DNA of 64,000 bases from Flagellimonas marinaquae (lineage in GTDB: Bacteria > Bacteroidota > Bacteroidia > Flavobacteriales > Flavobacteriaceae). Shown here in pieces: positions 37,671-46,669 of the stretch (position 1 is the first letter of the stretch; the number at the start of each line of letters is the position of its first letter). The stretch lies in NCBI RefSeq assembly GCF_023716465.1, contig NZ_CP092415.1, forward strand, positions 2,209,501 through 2,273,500. The letters are read 5' to 3'. A program made the position numbers and the translations under genes. The notes below the pieces were generated by a model. It had not been told where the DNA came from. It ran no database searches and saw nothing but the letters and a program-made list of their open reading frames with translations.

Positions 37671-38203
37671 CCGAGGACTTTTCATTAAAAGAAAAACGTT
37701 ACAATAGATTAATTACCATAGTATCAATTGCAATACCCTTGGTGGTAGCTTTGTTGTTCGGATATAAGATACCCAATGCAAAACCCTTATCTTTTTTACC
37801 CCCGATTTATGCAAGTATAAATGGCCTAACGGCGATTTTGTTGATAGCTGCCATAATTGCCATCAAGAATGGACGCCAATTAATTCACCGTAGATTAATG
37901 ATGATAAATATTGTACTGTCTGCCTTATTTTTGGTGATGTATGTGGCATATCATATGACATCGGAGACTACCATATTTGGAGGCGAGGGCCCAATCAAGT
38001 TTGTGTACTATTTTATTCTGATGACCCATATAGTTCTTTCTATATCGGTTATCCCATTGGTATTGATCACCTATTCAAAAGTGTACCTGGATGATTTTGA
38101 AAGCCACAGACAATGGGCAAAATATACATTTCCCATTTGGCTGTACGTGGCTATAACCGGTGTTTTGGTCTATGTTATGATTTCACCCTACTATCCTTAT
38201 TAA
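37667..38203 (+). CDS. DUF420 membrane protein
   Basis: The 178-residue protein has five predicted membrane helices. The family pattern shows in ATFIIAAIIAIKNG-like spacing (here LLIAAIIAIKNGRQLIHRRLMMINI), then VAYHMTSETTIFGGEG and YFILMTHIVLSISVIPLVL. DUF420 (CtaM-like) members occur beside oxidase assembly genes, and CtaM in firmicutes is needed for haem A oxidase activity, so an assembly role is likely. Conserved His residues in the helices could bind haem or copper. The start overlaps the SCO stop, implying coupled translation. Confidence 0.82.
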   Translation: MTEDFSLKEKRYNRLITIVSIAIPLVVALLFGYKIPNAKPLSFLPPIYASINGLTAILLIAAIIAIKNGRQLIHRRLMMINIVLSALFLVMYVAYHMTSETTIFGGEGPIKFVYYFILMTHIVLSISVIPLVLITYSKVYLDDFESHRQWAKYTFPIWLYVAITGVLVYVMISPYYPY

Positions 38204-38210
38204 TATTTCC

Positions 38211-38423
38211 ATGAAAACCAAACTACTTGTCTTACTCCTGGTTATGATCGTTTTTCCAACCGTTACAGAGGCGCAATGTGCTATGTGCAGGGCCGTAGTG
38301 GAAAGCGAATCGGATGGGAAAACGGCCGAAGCGATCAATAATGGTATTGTTTACCTTATGGCGGTTCCCTATATTTTGGTGGCAAGTCTCTTTTATTTTA
38401 TCTATAGAAAAATGAGGAGTTGA
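38211..38423 (+). CDS. Small CxxC membrane protein next to DUF420
   Basis: This 70-residue protein has a signal-like first helix (MKTKLLVLLLVMIVFPTVTEA), a short exported loop starting QCAMCRAVVESE with Cys23 and Cys26, and a second helix (about 46-66). The CxxC just outside the membrane could bind copper or take part in thiol exchange. The position at the end of the oxidase assembly operon, 7 bases after DUF420, supports a link to oxidase assembly. No named family is recognised. Confidence 0.75.
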   Translation: MKTKLLVLLLVMIVFPTVTEAQCAMCRAVVESESDGKTAEAINNGIVYLMAVPYILVASLFYFIYRKMRS

Positions 38424-38446
38424 TTCCTCGTGCGCACGCTTTTTTT
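38414..38446 (+). terminator. Possible terminator after the oxidase assembly operon
   Basis: GAGGA / TCCTC (38414-38429) and the palindrome CGTGCGCACG (38429-38438) are followed by seven T. The stems are short and overlap the stop of the small gene, so this is a tentative call. Confidence 0.35.
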
Positions 38447-38456
38447 ACTTGAAACT

Positions 38457-38484
38457 GTAACAATTGGCCTTTTTGATTGTCTTA
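38457..38484 (+). promoter_or_regulatory. ECF-sigma-like promoter, efflux unit 1
   Basis: GTAACAATT (38457-38465), a 13-base spacer and GTCTTA (38479-38484) have the form of an extracytoplasmic-function sigma promoter (AAC-type -35, GTC-type -10). The same two boxes with the same spacing occur before efflux unit 2. The box ends 43 bases before the permease ATG. Confidence 0.65.
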
Positions 38485-38527
38485 TTGATGTACCATAGGT
38501 AACTCATCAATCAAAAATAGCTGACCC

Positions 38528-39772
38528 ATGTTCGACTTGGAAAGGTGGCAAGAGATATTTGACACCATACGAAAGAACAAACTTCGCACATTTTTAACCG
38601 GACTTTCCGTAGCCTCCGGTATTTTTATTTTGGTAATATTATTGGGTTTTGGCCAAGGTATGAGGAACGGTATCGAACACGAGTTCAAAGAGGATGCCTC
38701 TACCAGTGTTTGGGTGTGGCCCGGTGTTACCTCCAAAGAGTACAAAGGCCTAAATCCCGGAAGACGAATTCAACTGGTTAATGAAAACTATACACGGGCG
38801 AGCGCCATGTTCAAGGATGAGCTGGAGTATGGGTCCTCACGAATTTTTGTGCGCGGGGTAAGTGTCAACTACGGTAAGGAAGCATTGATCTATGGTGTCC
38901 AGGGAGTGGTGTCGGATTTTCAGTTTATAGAAAATGCGGATATGGTAGAAGGGCGGTTCATTAATTACCAAGACGAAGTTTCCAACGGCAAAGTAGCCAT
39001 CATCGGCAAAAAAATCAAAACAGATGTTTTTGGAGCGGTAGATACCCCAATAGGTGAGTTTATCGATATCTCCGGTATACCTTTTAAAGTGATCGGGGTG
39101 TACAGGGAAATGGAAGATCGAGAAGAAGAACGTATCTATATCCCCATAACAACAGCTCAAAGAACTTTTAATGGAGGCAATCGGGTAAACAACATGGCAT
39201 TTACCTTGCCCGCTGTCGAGAATTTTGATGAGGCAGTGGCCCAAGCGATTGATTTTAAAAACGGACTTAGTGCCTATCTGCAACAATCCCATACCATTGC
39301 TCCGGACGATACTGGCGCCTTAGAGGTATGGAGTGCTATGGAAGAGGCCAAACGATATTATGGGCTTACCAATAATATTAAACTGTTCTTTTGGTTTGTG
39401 GGCGTATGTACCATAATCGCAGGAGTAGTCGGTGTAAGCAATATCATGATGATTGTTGTAAAAGAGCGAACCCGGGAAATTGGAATTAGAAAAGCATTGG
39501 GGGCCAAACCATGGTCCATAATCGCTATGATCTTGCACGAAGCCATATTTGTAACCGCAATTTCAGGATTTGGAGGGCTTATTTTTAGTATGGCACTATT
39601 GGAAATAGTTGGGCCAAATATAGAAGTGGATTACATTTTGAATCCATCCGTAAACTTCAACGTGGCCTTTTCCACAGTGATCGTACTGATAGTCGCCGGT
39701 GCTTTGGCTGGGTTTATTCCGGCCTACAGAGCAGCAAAAGTTAAAGTAATCGAATCTCTTAGAGATGAATAA
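38528..39772 (+). CDS. MacB/LolC-type ABC permease, unit 1 A
   Basis: The 414-residue protein has the FtsX/MacB permease layout: an N-terminal helix (about 20-43), a large periplasmic MacB_PCD domain (about 45-265) and three C-terminal helices with KERTREIGIRKALGAKPWSI before the last two. Such permeases use ATP to drive a periplasmic adaptor and TolC rather than to move substrate through their own helices. No ATPase is encoded in this unit. It resembles the unit 2 A permease at 42982 closely in its first 80 residues. The next permease starts 14 bases later. Confidence 0.88.
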   Translation: MFDLERWQEIFDTIRKNKLRTFLTGLSVASGIFILVILLGFGQGMRNGIEHEFKEDASTSVWVWPGVTSKEYKGLNPGRRIQLVNENYTRASAMFKDELEYGSSRIFVRGVSVNYGKEALIYGVQGVVSDFQFIENADMVEGRFINYQDEVSNGKVAIIGKKIKTDVFGAVDTPIGEFIDISGIPFKVIGVYREMEDREEERIYIPITTAQRTFNGGNRVNNMAFTLPAVENFDEAVAQAIDFKNGLSAYLQQSHTIAPDDTGALEVWSAMEEAKRYYGLTNNIKLFFWFVGVCTIIAGVVGVSNIMMIVVKERTREIGIRKALGAKPWSIIAMILHEAIFVTAISGFGGLIFSMALLEIVGPNIEVDYILNPSVNFNVAFSTVIVLIVAGALAGFIPAYRAAKVKVIESLRDE

Positions 39773-39786
39773 TACACATTGCCTAA

Positions 39787-41043
39787 ATGTTCAATAAAGA
39801 TAGATGGCGGGAAATTATCGAGGTGCTCACCTCCAATGTGTGGCGCACCATATTCACGGCATTTGGTGTATGTTGGGGCATATTTATCCTTATAGTGCTG
39901 TTGGCTGCGGGCAAAGGCCTGGAAAATGGCATAAAACAGGATTTTGGGAACATTGCCACGAACACCATGTTTATGTGGACACGTGCCACGACCAAAGGTT
40001 ATGAAGGACTCCCGAAAGGTCGAAGATTTGAATTTAAAATTGATGATGTTCAGGCCATTCGGGACAATGTTCCCGACCTCAGGTTTATTTCTCCCAGAAA
40101 CCAATTGGGCGGTTTTGGGGGCAACAATAATGTGGTCCGAGGAATCCGAACAGGAGCCTATAATGTTTATGGCGATTATCCAGAAATCATCAATCAAGAC
40201 CCAATGGCCGTAACCTCCGGACGCTTTTTAAATTACAACGACATCAACGAAAAAAGAAAGGTGGCCATTATAGGGCAGGGTGTAAAAAACGATCTGTATG
40301 ATAAAGATGAAGATGCGATTGGCACCTATATTAAAATACAAGGGGTCAATTTTATGGTGATAGGCACTTATAAAAAAAATAATAGTGGAGGGGGCGAAGA
40401 AGGCCAAAAAGAAATATTTGTGCCCTTTACCTCCTTTTCCCAAGCATTTAATCGTGGAGAGGATGTGGGTTGGATGGCCATTACGGCAAACGATGGTAGT
40501 TCCATTTCTCAACTTAAGGACAAAATTGTAGCTGAGATGAAGAAACGCCATAAAGTACACCCCGAAGATACCCGTGCTGTGGGCTATTTTGATTTGTACG
40601 AGCAATATAATCGTGTGGAGAGCTTGTTCGGAGCATTAAAGGCTGTTGCCTACATCGTCGGAATTATGGTGTTGTTGTCCGGAATAATCGGGGTGAGCAA
40701 TATTATGCTGATCGTGGTCAAAGAACGCACCAAGGAAATCGGGATACGCAGGGCTTTGGGCGAACAGCCATGGTCCATAAAAAAGCAAATTTTGATGGAA
40801 TCCATATTTCTGACCCTTATTTCGGGAATGGTAGGGATTATTTTTGGTTCACTGGTCATTTTTGGAATCAATTCCCTGTTGGACAATGTAGGTCCTGTGG
40901 ATATGTTTATGAGTCCCAGCGTAAGTGTGGGCGTGGTAAGCGGAGCGTTGACCATATTAATGGTCTCAGGGCTTTTGGCAGGTTTCATTCCAGCTCAGAG
41001 TGCCATACGGGTAAGGCCCATAGAAGCCTTGCGAACGGAATAA
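39787..41043 (+). CDS. MacB/LolC-type ABC permease, unit 1 B
   Basis: The 418-residue paralogue has the same layout: N-terminal helix, periplasmic domain (about 45-275), three C-terminal helices and the coupling-type motif KERTKEIGIRRALGEQPWSIK. It is closer to the unit 2 B permease at 44214 (KGYEGLPKGRR versus KGFERGRR near residue 72) than to its neighbour A. A and B therefore probably form a heterodimer, as in LolCE-like systems (inference). The adaptor gene follows after 35 bases. Confidence 0.88.
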   Translation: MFNKDRWREIIEVLTSNVWRTIFTAFGVCWGIFILIVLLAAGKGLENGIKQDFGNIATNTMFMWTRATTKGYEGLPKGRRFEFKIDDVQAIRDNVPDLRFISPRNQLGGFGGNNNVVRGIRTGAYNVYGDYPEIINQDPMAVTSGRFLNYNDINEKRKVAIIGQGVKNDLYDKDEDAIGTYIKIQGVNFMVIGTYKKNNSGGGEEGQKEIFVPFTSFSQAFNRGEDVGWMAITANDGSSISQLKDKIVAEMKKRHKVHPEDTRAVGYFDLYEQYNRVESLFGALKAVAYIVGIMVLLSGIIGVSNIMLIVVKERTKEIGIRRALGEQPWSIKKQILMESIFLTLISGMVGIIFGSLVIFGINSLLDNVGPVDMFMSPSVSVGVVSGALTILMVSGLLAGFIPAQSAIRVRPIEALRTE

Positions 41044-41078
41044 AAAGTTAAAAGAATCAATCAATAACATAAATTAAA

Positions 41079-42179
41079 ATGAAAAAATCGGTAACCATTG
41101 TCATCTTGTTGCTCATCGTAATCGTATTCGGTGGCTCCATGTATTACCTATACCAGAAAAATGCCGAGGACCCGGTAGTATATCAGACAGAAACCCCTTC
41201 CACACAGACCATTGTAAAAAAAGCAGTGGCCACTGGCAGCATTCTTCCTTTGGAAGAAGTGTTGATCAAACCGAATATTTCCGGAGTAATAGAGGAAATA
41301 TATGTTGAGGGTGGCGATTATGTAAAATCCGGAGATCTTTTGGCCAAAATTAAGGTAGTACCCAATCTCTCTGCCTTGAACGATGCCCGAAACGGAATAG
41401 ATGAAGCCAAGATCAATCTGGATGATCAAAAACGAAATTACGAGCGTCAGTCCACCTTATTTGGCAAAGGCGTAATTTCTAAAACAGATCTCGAAAGAGC
41501 ACAGGTTTCCTATGATCAGGCCAAACAAGCCTATGCGGCTGCCAATAAAAGGTTCGATATAGTTAAAACAGGAACCACGAGCGGTCTAAGTAGTTCGGCA
41601 AATACCATGATCCGGGCCACGGTGAGCGGAATGGTCCTGGAGGTTCCCGTAGAGGTCGGTAATCAAGTGATCGAAAGCAATACCTTTAACGAGGGGACCA
41701 CAATCGCAGCAATCGCCGATGTGGATAAAATGATATTTGAAGGAAAAGTGGACGAATCCGAAGTCGGGAAAATTAAAGAGAACCTACCATTGGAAATCAC
41801 TGTGGGAGCAATAGAGAACAAGGTTTTTGATGCTGTTTTGGATTATATTGCCCCTAAGGGCAAGGAGGAAAATGGTGCAATTCAGTTTGAGATCAAAGGA
41901 ACCCTTAAAAAAAGCGACACAGTATTTATAAGGGCCGGCCTAAGTGCCAACGCTTCCATTATTTTGGCCAAGGCCGATAGTGTATTGGCGCTAAAAGAAG
42001 CCTTGGTACAGTTTGATGGAGACACTAAAAAACCATTTGTGGAGGTAGAAACCGCCGACCAACAATTTGAAAGGAAGGATGTGGAACTTGGTGTGAGCGA
42101 TGGCATTTTTGTAGAGGTTAAGTCAGGGGTAACAGCTGCCGATAAGGTAAAAGTTTGGAACGCATTGGTAGAAGAATAA
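41079..42179 (+). CDS. Periplasmic efflux adaptor (HlyD/MacA type), unit 1
   Basis: The 366-residue membrane-fusion protein has an N-terminal anchor (about 4-24). It continues with a biotinyl-lipoyl-like half (SGVIEEIYVEGGDYVKSGDLLAKI), a long coiled-coil hairpin (about 95-165), the second lipoyl half with ATVSGMVLEVPVEVG, and beta-barrel and membrane-proximal domains. It would bridge the permease pair and the TolC channel. It is followed by a 108-base gap containing the second ECF-like promoter. Confidence 0.9.
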   Translation: MKKSVTIVILLLIVIVFGGSMYYLYQKNAEDPVVYQTETPSTQTIVKKAVATGSILPLEEVLIKPNISGVIEEIYVEGGDYVKSGDLLAKIKVVPNLSALNDARNGIDEAKINLDDQKRNYERQSTLFGKGVISKTDLERAQVSYDQAKQAYAAANKRFDIVKTGTTSGLSSSANTMIRATVSGMVLEVPVEVGNQVIESNTFNEGTTIAAIADVDKMIFEGKVDESEVGKIKENLPLEITVGAIENKVFDAVLDYIAPKGKEENGAIQFEIKGTLKKSDTVFIRAGLSANASIILAKADSVLALKEALVQFDGDTKKPFVEVETADQQFERKDVELGVSDGIFVEVKSGVTAADKVKVWNALVEE

Positions 42180-42220
42180 AGGGCATGGACGGGCTAAATC
42201 AAAAAAAAGTAAAAAATCCT

Positions 42221-42248
42221 GTAACAATTTAACAACATTTCTGTCTTA
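42221..42248 (+). promoter_or_regulatory. ECF-sigma-like promoter, efflux unit 2
   Basis: GTAACAATT (42221-42229), a 13-base spacer and GTCTTA (42243-42248) are identical in boxes and spacing to the promoter of unit 1 at 38457, while the spacer sequence differs. It ends 39 bases before the ATPase ATG. Confidence 0.68.
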
Positions 42249-42287
42249 CATACAGAGGTAAAAGTAAGATAGCTAACATCACCAATC

Positions 42288-42989
42288 ATGATAGAAATCA
42301 AAGATCTTCATAAATCCTATAAAATGGGGAGCAACTCCCTTCATGTTTTAAAAGGGATAAACTTTAAAGTAGAAGAAGGGGAGCTAGTCGCCATTATGGG
42401 GTCTTCAGGATCTGGAAAATCAACTTTGTTGAACATTTTAGGAATGTTGGACGGTGCTGATTCCGGTGAGTATACCTTGGATGGTGTGCCGATCAAAAAC
42501 CTGAGCGAGACCAAAGCGGCGCAATACCGGAACAAATTTTTAGGATTTATCTTCCAGTCTTTCAACTTGATCAATTATAAAAGTGCCGTAGAGAATGTAG
42601 CTCTTCCACTATACTACCAAAAAGTTCCGAGAAAAGAACGTCAGGAAAAGGCCATGAAATATTTGGAACGAGTAGGTCTAAAGCCATGGGCGGGACACTT
42701 GCCCAGCGAACTTTCCGGTGGACAAAAACAAAGAGTGGCCATTGCACGTGCCATGGCTGCCGAGCCAAAGGTACTATTGGCAGATGAGCCGACCGGAGCC
42801 TTGGACAGTAAAACTTCTTATGAGGTAATGGATCTTATCCAAAAGATCAACGATGATGGAAATACCATTCTGGTCGTTACCCACGAAGAGGATATTGCAC
42901 ATATGTGCAAACGTATTGTGCACCTTAAAGATGGTGTTATTGTAGAGGACAAGAAAATAGAACAAGTAAGAGCGGAGCAATATGTTTGA
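42288..42989 (+). CDS. ABC transporter ATPase (MacB/LolD type)
   Basis: The 233-residue nucleotide-binding subunit has Walker A GSSGSGKS (38-45), the Q-loop at FIFQSF, signature LSGGQ (142-146), Walker B VLLADEP (162-168) and the switch His in VVTHEED. It energises the mechanotransmission-type permeases. It is the only ATPase in the cluster of four permeases and may serve both units. It overlaps the next permease by 8 bases, showing coupled translation. Confidence 0.95.
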   Translation: MIEIKDLHKSYKMGSNSLHVLKGINFKVEEGELVAIMGSSGSGKSTLLNILGMLDGADSGEYTLDGVPIKNLSETKAAQYRNKFLGFIFQSFNLINYKSAVENVALPLYYQKVPRKERQEKAMKYLERVGLKPWAGHLPSELSGGQKQRVAIARAMAAEPKVLLADEPTGALDSKTSYEVMDLIQKINDDGNTILVVTHEEDIAHMCKRIVHLKDGVIVEDKKIEQVRAEQYV

Positions 42990-44211
42990 TCGCGATATTT
43001 GGCAGGAAATATTCAATACGCTAAAAACCAATAAGCTTAGAACCTTTTTAACCGGTTTTTCGGTAGGGTGGGCCATATTTATCTTGGTTATGCTCCTGGC
43101 TTCGGTAAACGGTATGCAGAATGGGTTTGTGGGCCAGTTCAATGATGATGCCACCAACTCAATATTTGTGCGCCCCGGAACAACATCCAAAGCATACGGC
43201 GGGTTCGAGGCCGGAAGACGTATCCAGTTAAAAAATGACGACCTGGAATACATAAAGCAAAGCTTTCCAAAGGACATAGAATACATCAGTGCAAGATATT
43301 TTTCCAATACCACGGCAAGATATAAAAGCGAAACTGGTTCATATTCGGTACAGGCTACCCACCCGGATCACCAAGCCATAGAAAAAACTGTAATTGTTGC
43401 CGGTAGATATATTAATGAGGCAGACGTGGTCAATAAGGCCAAGGTTGCCGTAATCGGACGAAAAGTCGCCGAAGACCTTTTTGATAAAGAAGATCCATTG
43501 GGGAAGTTTGTGGAATTCAATGGTTTGCCGTTTAGGGTAATCGGAATTTTTACAGATGATGGTGACGATAATGCCGAAAGAAGGATCTATGCCCCGGTGA
43601 GTACATACCAACGGATCTATGGAAATACAAACCATATTAACATGATCGCCCTTACCTATAATCCAACATACGATTTGTCCAAAGCACTCGAGTTTTCAGG
43701 TAGGCTAGAGGATTTAATGAAGCGACGGCATAAAATAGATCCAGAGGACCAAGCAGGTCTATATGTTTGGAACTATGCCCAAGCTTTTGATGATATCAGC
43801 AGTTTTACCGCAGTTTTAAAAGGGATCGGTATTGGGGTCGGATTTTTAATTTTGATCGCAGGTATCGTAGGTATCGGTAATATTATGGTGTTTACCATCA
43901 AAGAACGAACCAAAGAGATAGGTGTGCGCAAAGCCCTTGGGGCAAGGCCACGTCAAATTGTGAACTTGGTGTTGTTGGAGTCCGTTTTTATCACCGCAAT
44001 TTCCGGCTTTGTAGGGCTGTTGTTCGCTTGGATGATTTTGGCAGCCTTGGGCCCCATGATAGAAATACCGGCCTTTAGTAATCCATCCGTAGAGCTTTCT
44101 ACCGTGGTTACCGCCACCATTATTTTGATAATCGCAGGAGTATTGGCAGGTTTGCTACCCGCCATGAAAGCTGCAAATGTTAAACCCATTGTTGCACTAA
44201 GTGATAAATAG
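42982..44211 (+). CDS. MacB/LolC-type ABC permease, unit 2 A
   Basis: The 409-residue permease has an N-terminal helix (about 20-43), a periplasmic domain and three C-terminal helices with KERTKEIGVRKALGARPRQI. Its opening (FDRDIWQEIFNTLKTNKLRTF) parallels unit 1 A (FDLERWQEIFDTIRKNKLRTF), indicating duplication. The ATG lies inside the end of the ATPase gene. Confidence 0.88.
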   Translation: MFDRDIWQEIFNTLKTNKLRTFLTGFSVGWAIFILVMLLASVNGMQNGFVGQFNDDATNSIFVRPGTTSKAYGGFEAGRRIQLKNDDLEYIKQSFPKDIEYISARYFSNTTARYKSETGSYSVQATHPDHQAIEKTVIVAGRYINEADVVNKAKVAVIGRKVAEDLFDKEDPLGKFVEFNGLPFRVIGIFTDDGDDNAERRIYAPVSTYQRIYGNTNHINMIALTYNPTYDLSKALEFSGRLEDLMKRRHKIDPEDQAGLYVWNYAQAFDDISSFTAVLKGIGIGVGFLILIAGIVGIGNIMVFTIKERTKEIGVRKALGARPRQIVNLVLLESVFITAISGFVGLLFAWMILAALGPMIEIPAFSNPSVELSTVVTATIILIIAGVLAGLLPAMKAANVKPIVALSDK

Positions 44212-44213
44212 TT

Positions 44214-45470
44214 ATGTGGTTATTTGATAGGGACTTGTGGATAGAAATTTTTCATACACTGAGCAAAAATATGTTCAGGACCTTCCTCACCATGCTCGGC
44301 GTAATTTTCGCGATGATCATCTTGGTGCTATTGTTGGGGTCGGCCAATGGTATGAGCAATGGTTTCAATAAATTGTTTGCCGGAACAGCATCGAACAGCT
44401 TGTTCGTTTGGGGCCAATCGACCTCCGAACCCTATAAGGGTTTTGAGCGTGGCCGTAGAATCCGATATAAGATCGAAGATGCCGATATCCTTAAAAAACA
44501 GATACCGGAAATAGAGGTGCTTGCACCACGTATTGAGCTGGGAAGCCATAGGGGCATAGTTACCGTATATAGGAACGGCCAGACCAGTGGTTCCGCTGTG
44601 TACGGTGATTATCCGGAAATAGACAACATTACCAAAAAGAAATTGGTGGAAGGGCGTTTTCTTAACCAAACCGATATAGATGGCTCAAAAAAAGTATGTG
44701 TAATCGGTGAGGAGACGTACAAACTTTTGTTCGACAAGGGTGAAAATGCCATAGGGCAGGATATTCGGATCAATGGCATATATTTTTCCGTAGTAGGAAT
44801 CTACAAACCGAACAATAACATCAATATTGATGGTGAGAACGCTGTATTTATTCCTTTCACCACCTTTCAAAAAGCATTTAATTCTGGAGATAGGATGGGG
44901 TGGATGGCCATAGCTGTTGAAGACAATACTCCGGTGGCATTTGTAGAAAAGCAGATAAAGGACATCCTTAAGGCAAAATATGACATACACCCGGACGATG
45001 AACGGGCCATAGGCAGTTTCGATATGTCCGAAATATTCAATAACATAACAGCTTTTACCACAGTATTGAAAGGTTTTTCATTTTTCGTGGGCATATTTAC
45101 CCTATTGGCTGGGGTGATCGCCATTAGTAATATTCTTTTGATCACTGTTAAGGAACGTACACAAGAAATAGGGGTAAGGCGAGCTTTGGGAGCTACCCCA
45201 GTAATCGTAAAACGTCAGATTGTTGTGGAGGCCATAGTATTGACCGCCTTTGCAGGTCTGGTCGGATTTGCCATTTCTGTCGGGATATTATCACTGTTGG
45301 ATGCGATGTTCGGCAGTGGTGACGACTTTCCGTTCGTAAAACCAATGATCAGTGTGCCACAATTTGTCATATCATTTGTTTTAATGGTGGGGCTTAGCGT
45401 GCTCATTGGATTGTTGCCGGCCAATAGAGCCGTAAAAATCAGGCCGATCGAAGCATTAAGAGAAGAATAA
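44214..45470 (+). CDS. MacB/LolC-type ABC permease, unit 2 B
   Basis: The 418-residue permease starts 2 bases after the previous stop. It has the same helix plan, a periplasmic domain (about 48-280) and KERTQEIGVRRALGATPVIVK before the last helices. It pairs in sequence with unit 1 B. Together with 2 A it should form the permease heterodimer of this unit. Confidence 0.88.
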   Translation: MWLFDRDLWIEIFHTLSKNMFRTFLTMLGVIFAMIILVLLLGSANGMSNGFNKLFAGTASNSLFVWGQSTSEPYKGFERGRRIRYKIEDADILKKQIPEIEVLAPRIELGSHRGIVTVYRNGQTSGSAVYGDYPEIDNITKKKLVEGRFLNQTDIDGSKKVCVIGEETYKLLFDKGENAIGQDIRINGIYFSVVGIYKPNNNINIDGENAVFIPFTTFQKAFNSGDRMGWMAIAVEDNTPVAFVEKQIKDILKAKYDIHPDDERAIGSFDMSEIFNNITAFTTVLKGFSFFVGIFTLLAGVIAISNILLITVKERTQEIGVRRALGATPVIVKRQIVVEAIVLTAFAGLVGFAISVGILSLLDAMFGSGDDFPFVKPMISVPQFVISFVLMVGLSVLIGLLPANRAVKIRPIEALREE

Positions 45471-45507
45471 ATCAATACAATTAAATAACGAAATCAAATA
45501 AACAAGA

Positions 45508-46626
45508 ATGAACAAGTATGTAAAATACGCATTGATAGGGGTAGTGGTCATAGGTATTTTGGCCGCTGTAGTCTACTTTTTAAAGCAGAACAGTACTCCT
45601 GTAGAGCTGTATAAAACCGAAACAGCAGAAAAGAAGGACATTGTAAATAAAGTCATCGTAACCGGAAAAGTAATTCCTGAGGACGAGATCAATATCAAAC
45701 CTCAAATTTCGGGAATTATAGATAAGATCCTTTTGGAAGAAGGTATGCGGGTAAAATCCGGTGATCTGATCGCGGTAATCAAAGTGGTTCCCAACGAACA
45801 ATCCTTAAATCAAGCAGCAGGGAGGGTCCGTAATGCGGAATTGGCATTGAACAATGCCAAGTTGGAGTACGACCGTAACAAGACCTTGTTCGATAGAGGC
45901 GTGATCTCCAACCAAGATTACAACAATCTAAAGTTGACCTACGAGCAGGCCATGCAGGAATTAAAAAATGCGCAGGCCGATTATCAGATCATAAGAAAAG
46001 GTTCCGCCGGAGGTTCTGCCAGTGCAAATACCAATATTAGGGCCACCGTTTCGGGTACCATTCTTGAAATTCCCGTAAAAGAAGGTGATCAGGTAATCCA
46101 GAGCAACAATTTTAACGATGGTACCACGGTTGCCACCATTGCCGATATGAACAAAATGATCTTTGAAGGGGAAGTGGACGAGGCCGAGGTAGGAAAACTA
46201 CATGTTGGAATGCCTTTGGAAATTAGCCTAGGTGCCTTGGAAGAACAAAAATTCGATGCCAAGCTCAAGTTTATAGCGCCCAAAGGCGTTGAGGAAGAAG
46301 GAGCCGTGCAATTTAAGATAGAAGGTGATCTCGACGTAAAGGAAAGCGACAGCACTTCTTATGTAAGAGCAGGATATAGTGCCAATGCATCAATAGTGCT
46401 GGAAGAAAAGAAAGATGTATTGTCCTTAAAAGAAGCTTTGTTGCAATTCGATAAAGAAACCGAAAAACCCTACGTGGAAGTAGAAGTGGGCGAAAATGAA
46501 TTCGAGAGAAGGGATCTCGAGTTAGGGGTAAGCGATGGAATAGATGTCGAAATAGTTTCAGGTATTGGAGAGAATGATAAAATTAAAGTCTGGAACAAGC
46601 TTGAACGAAAATCTGACGAAGACTAA
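45508..46626 (+). CDS. Periplasmic efflux adaptor (HlyD/MacA type), unit 2
   Basis: The 372-residue adaptor is a clear paralogue of the one at 41079: N-terminal anchor (about 7-25), lipoyl half with SGIIDKILLEEGMRVKSGDLI, coiled-coil hairpin (about 98-165), second lipoyl half ATVSGTILEIPVKEGDQV, then the barrel and membrane-proximal parts. It lies 37 bases after permease 2 B and 43 before the TolC gene. Confidence 0.9.
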   Translation: MNKYVKYALIGVVVIGILAAVVYFLKQNSTPVELYKTETAEKKDIVNKVIVTGKVIPEDEINIKPQISGIIDKILLEEGMRVKSGDLIAVIKVVPNEQSLNQAAGRVRNAELALNNAKLEYDRNKTLFDRGVISNQDYNNLKLTYEQAMQELKNAQADYQIIRKGSAGGSASANTNIRATVSGTILEIPVKEGDQVIQSNNFNDGTTVATIADMNKMIFEGEVDEAEVGKLHVGMPLEISLGALEEQKFDAKLKFIAPKGVEEEGAVQFKIEGDLDVKESDSTSYVRAGYSANASIVLEEKKDVLSLKEALLQFDKETEKPYVEVEVGENEFERRDLELGVSDGIDVEIVSGIGENDKIKVWNKLERKSDED

Positions 46627-46669
46627 GTCATGCTGAGCCATCATTTTAACAACCAAAATCAAAAAACGA

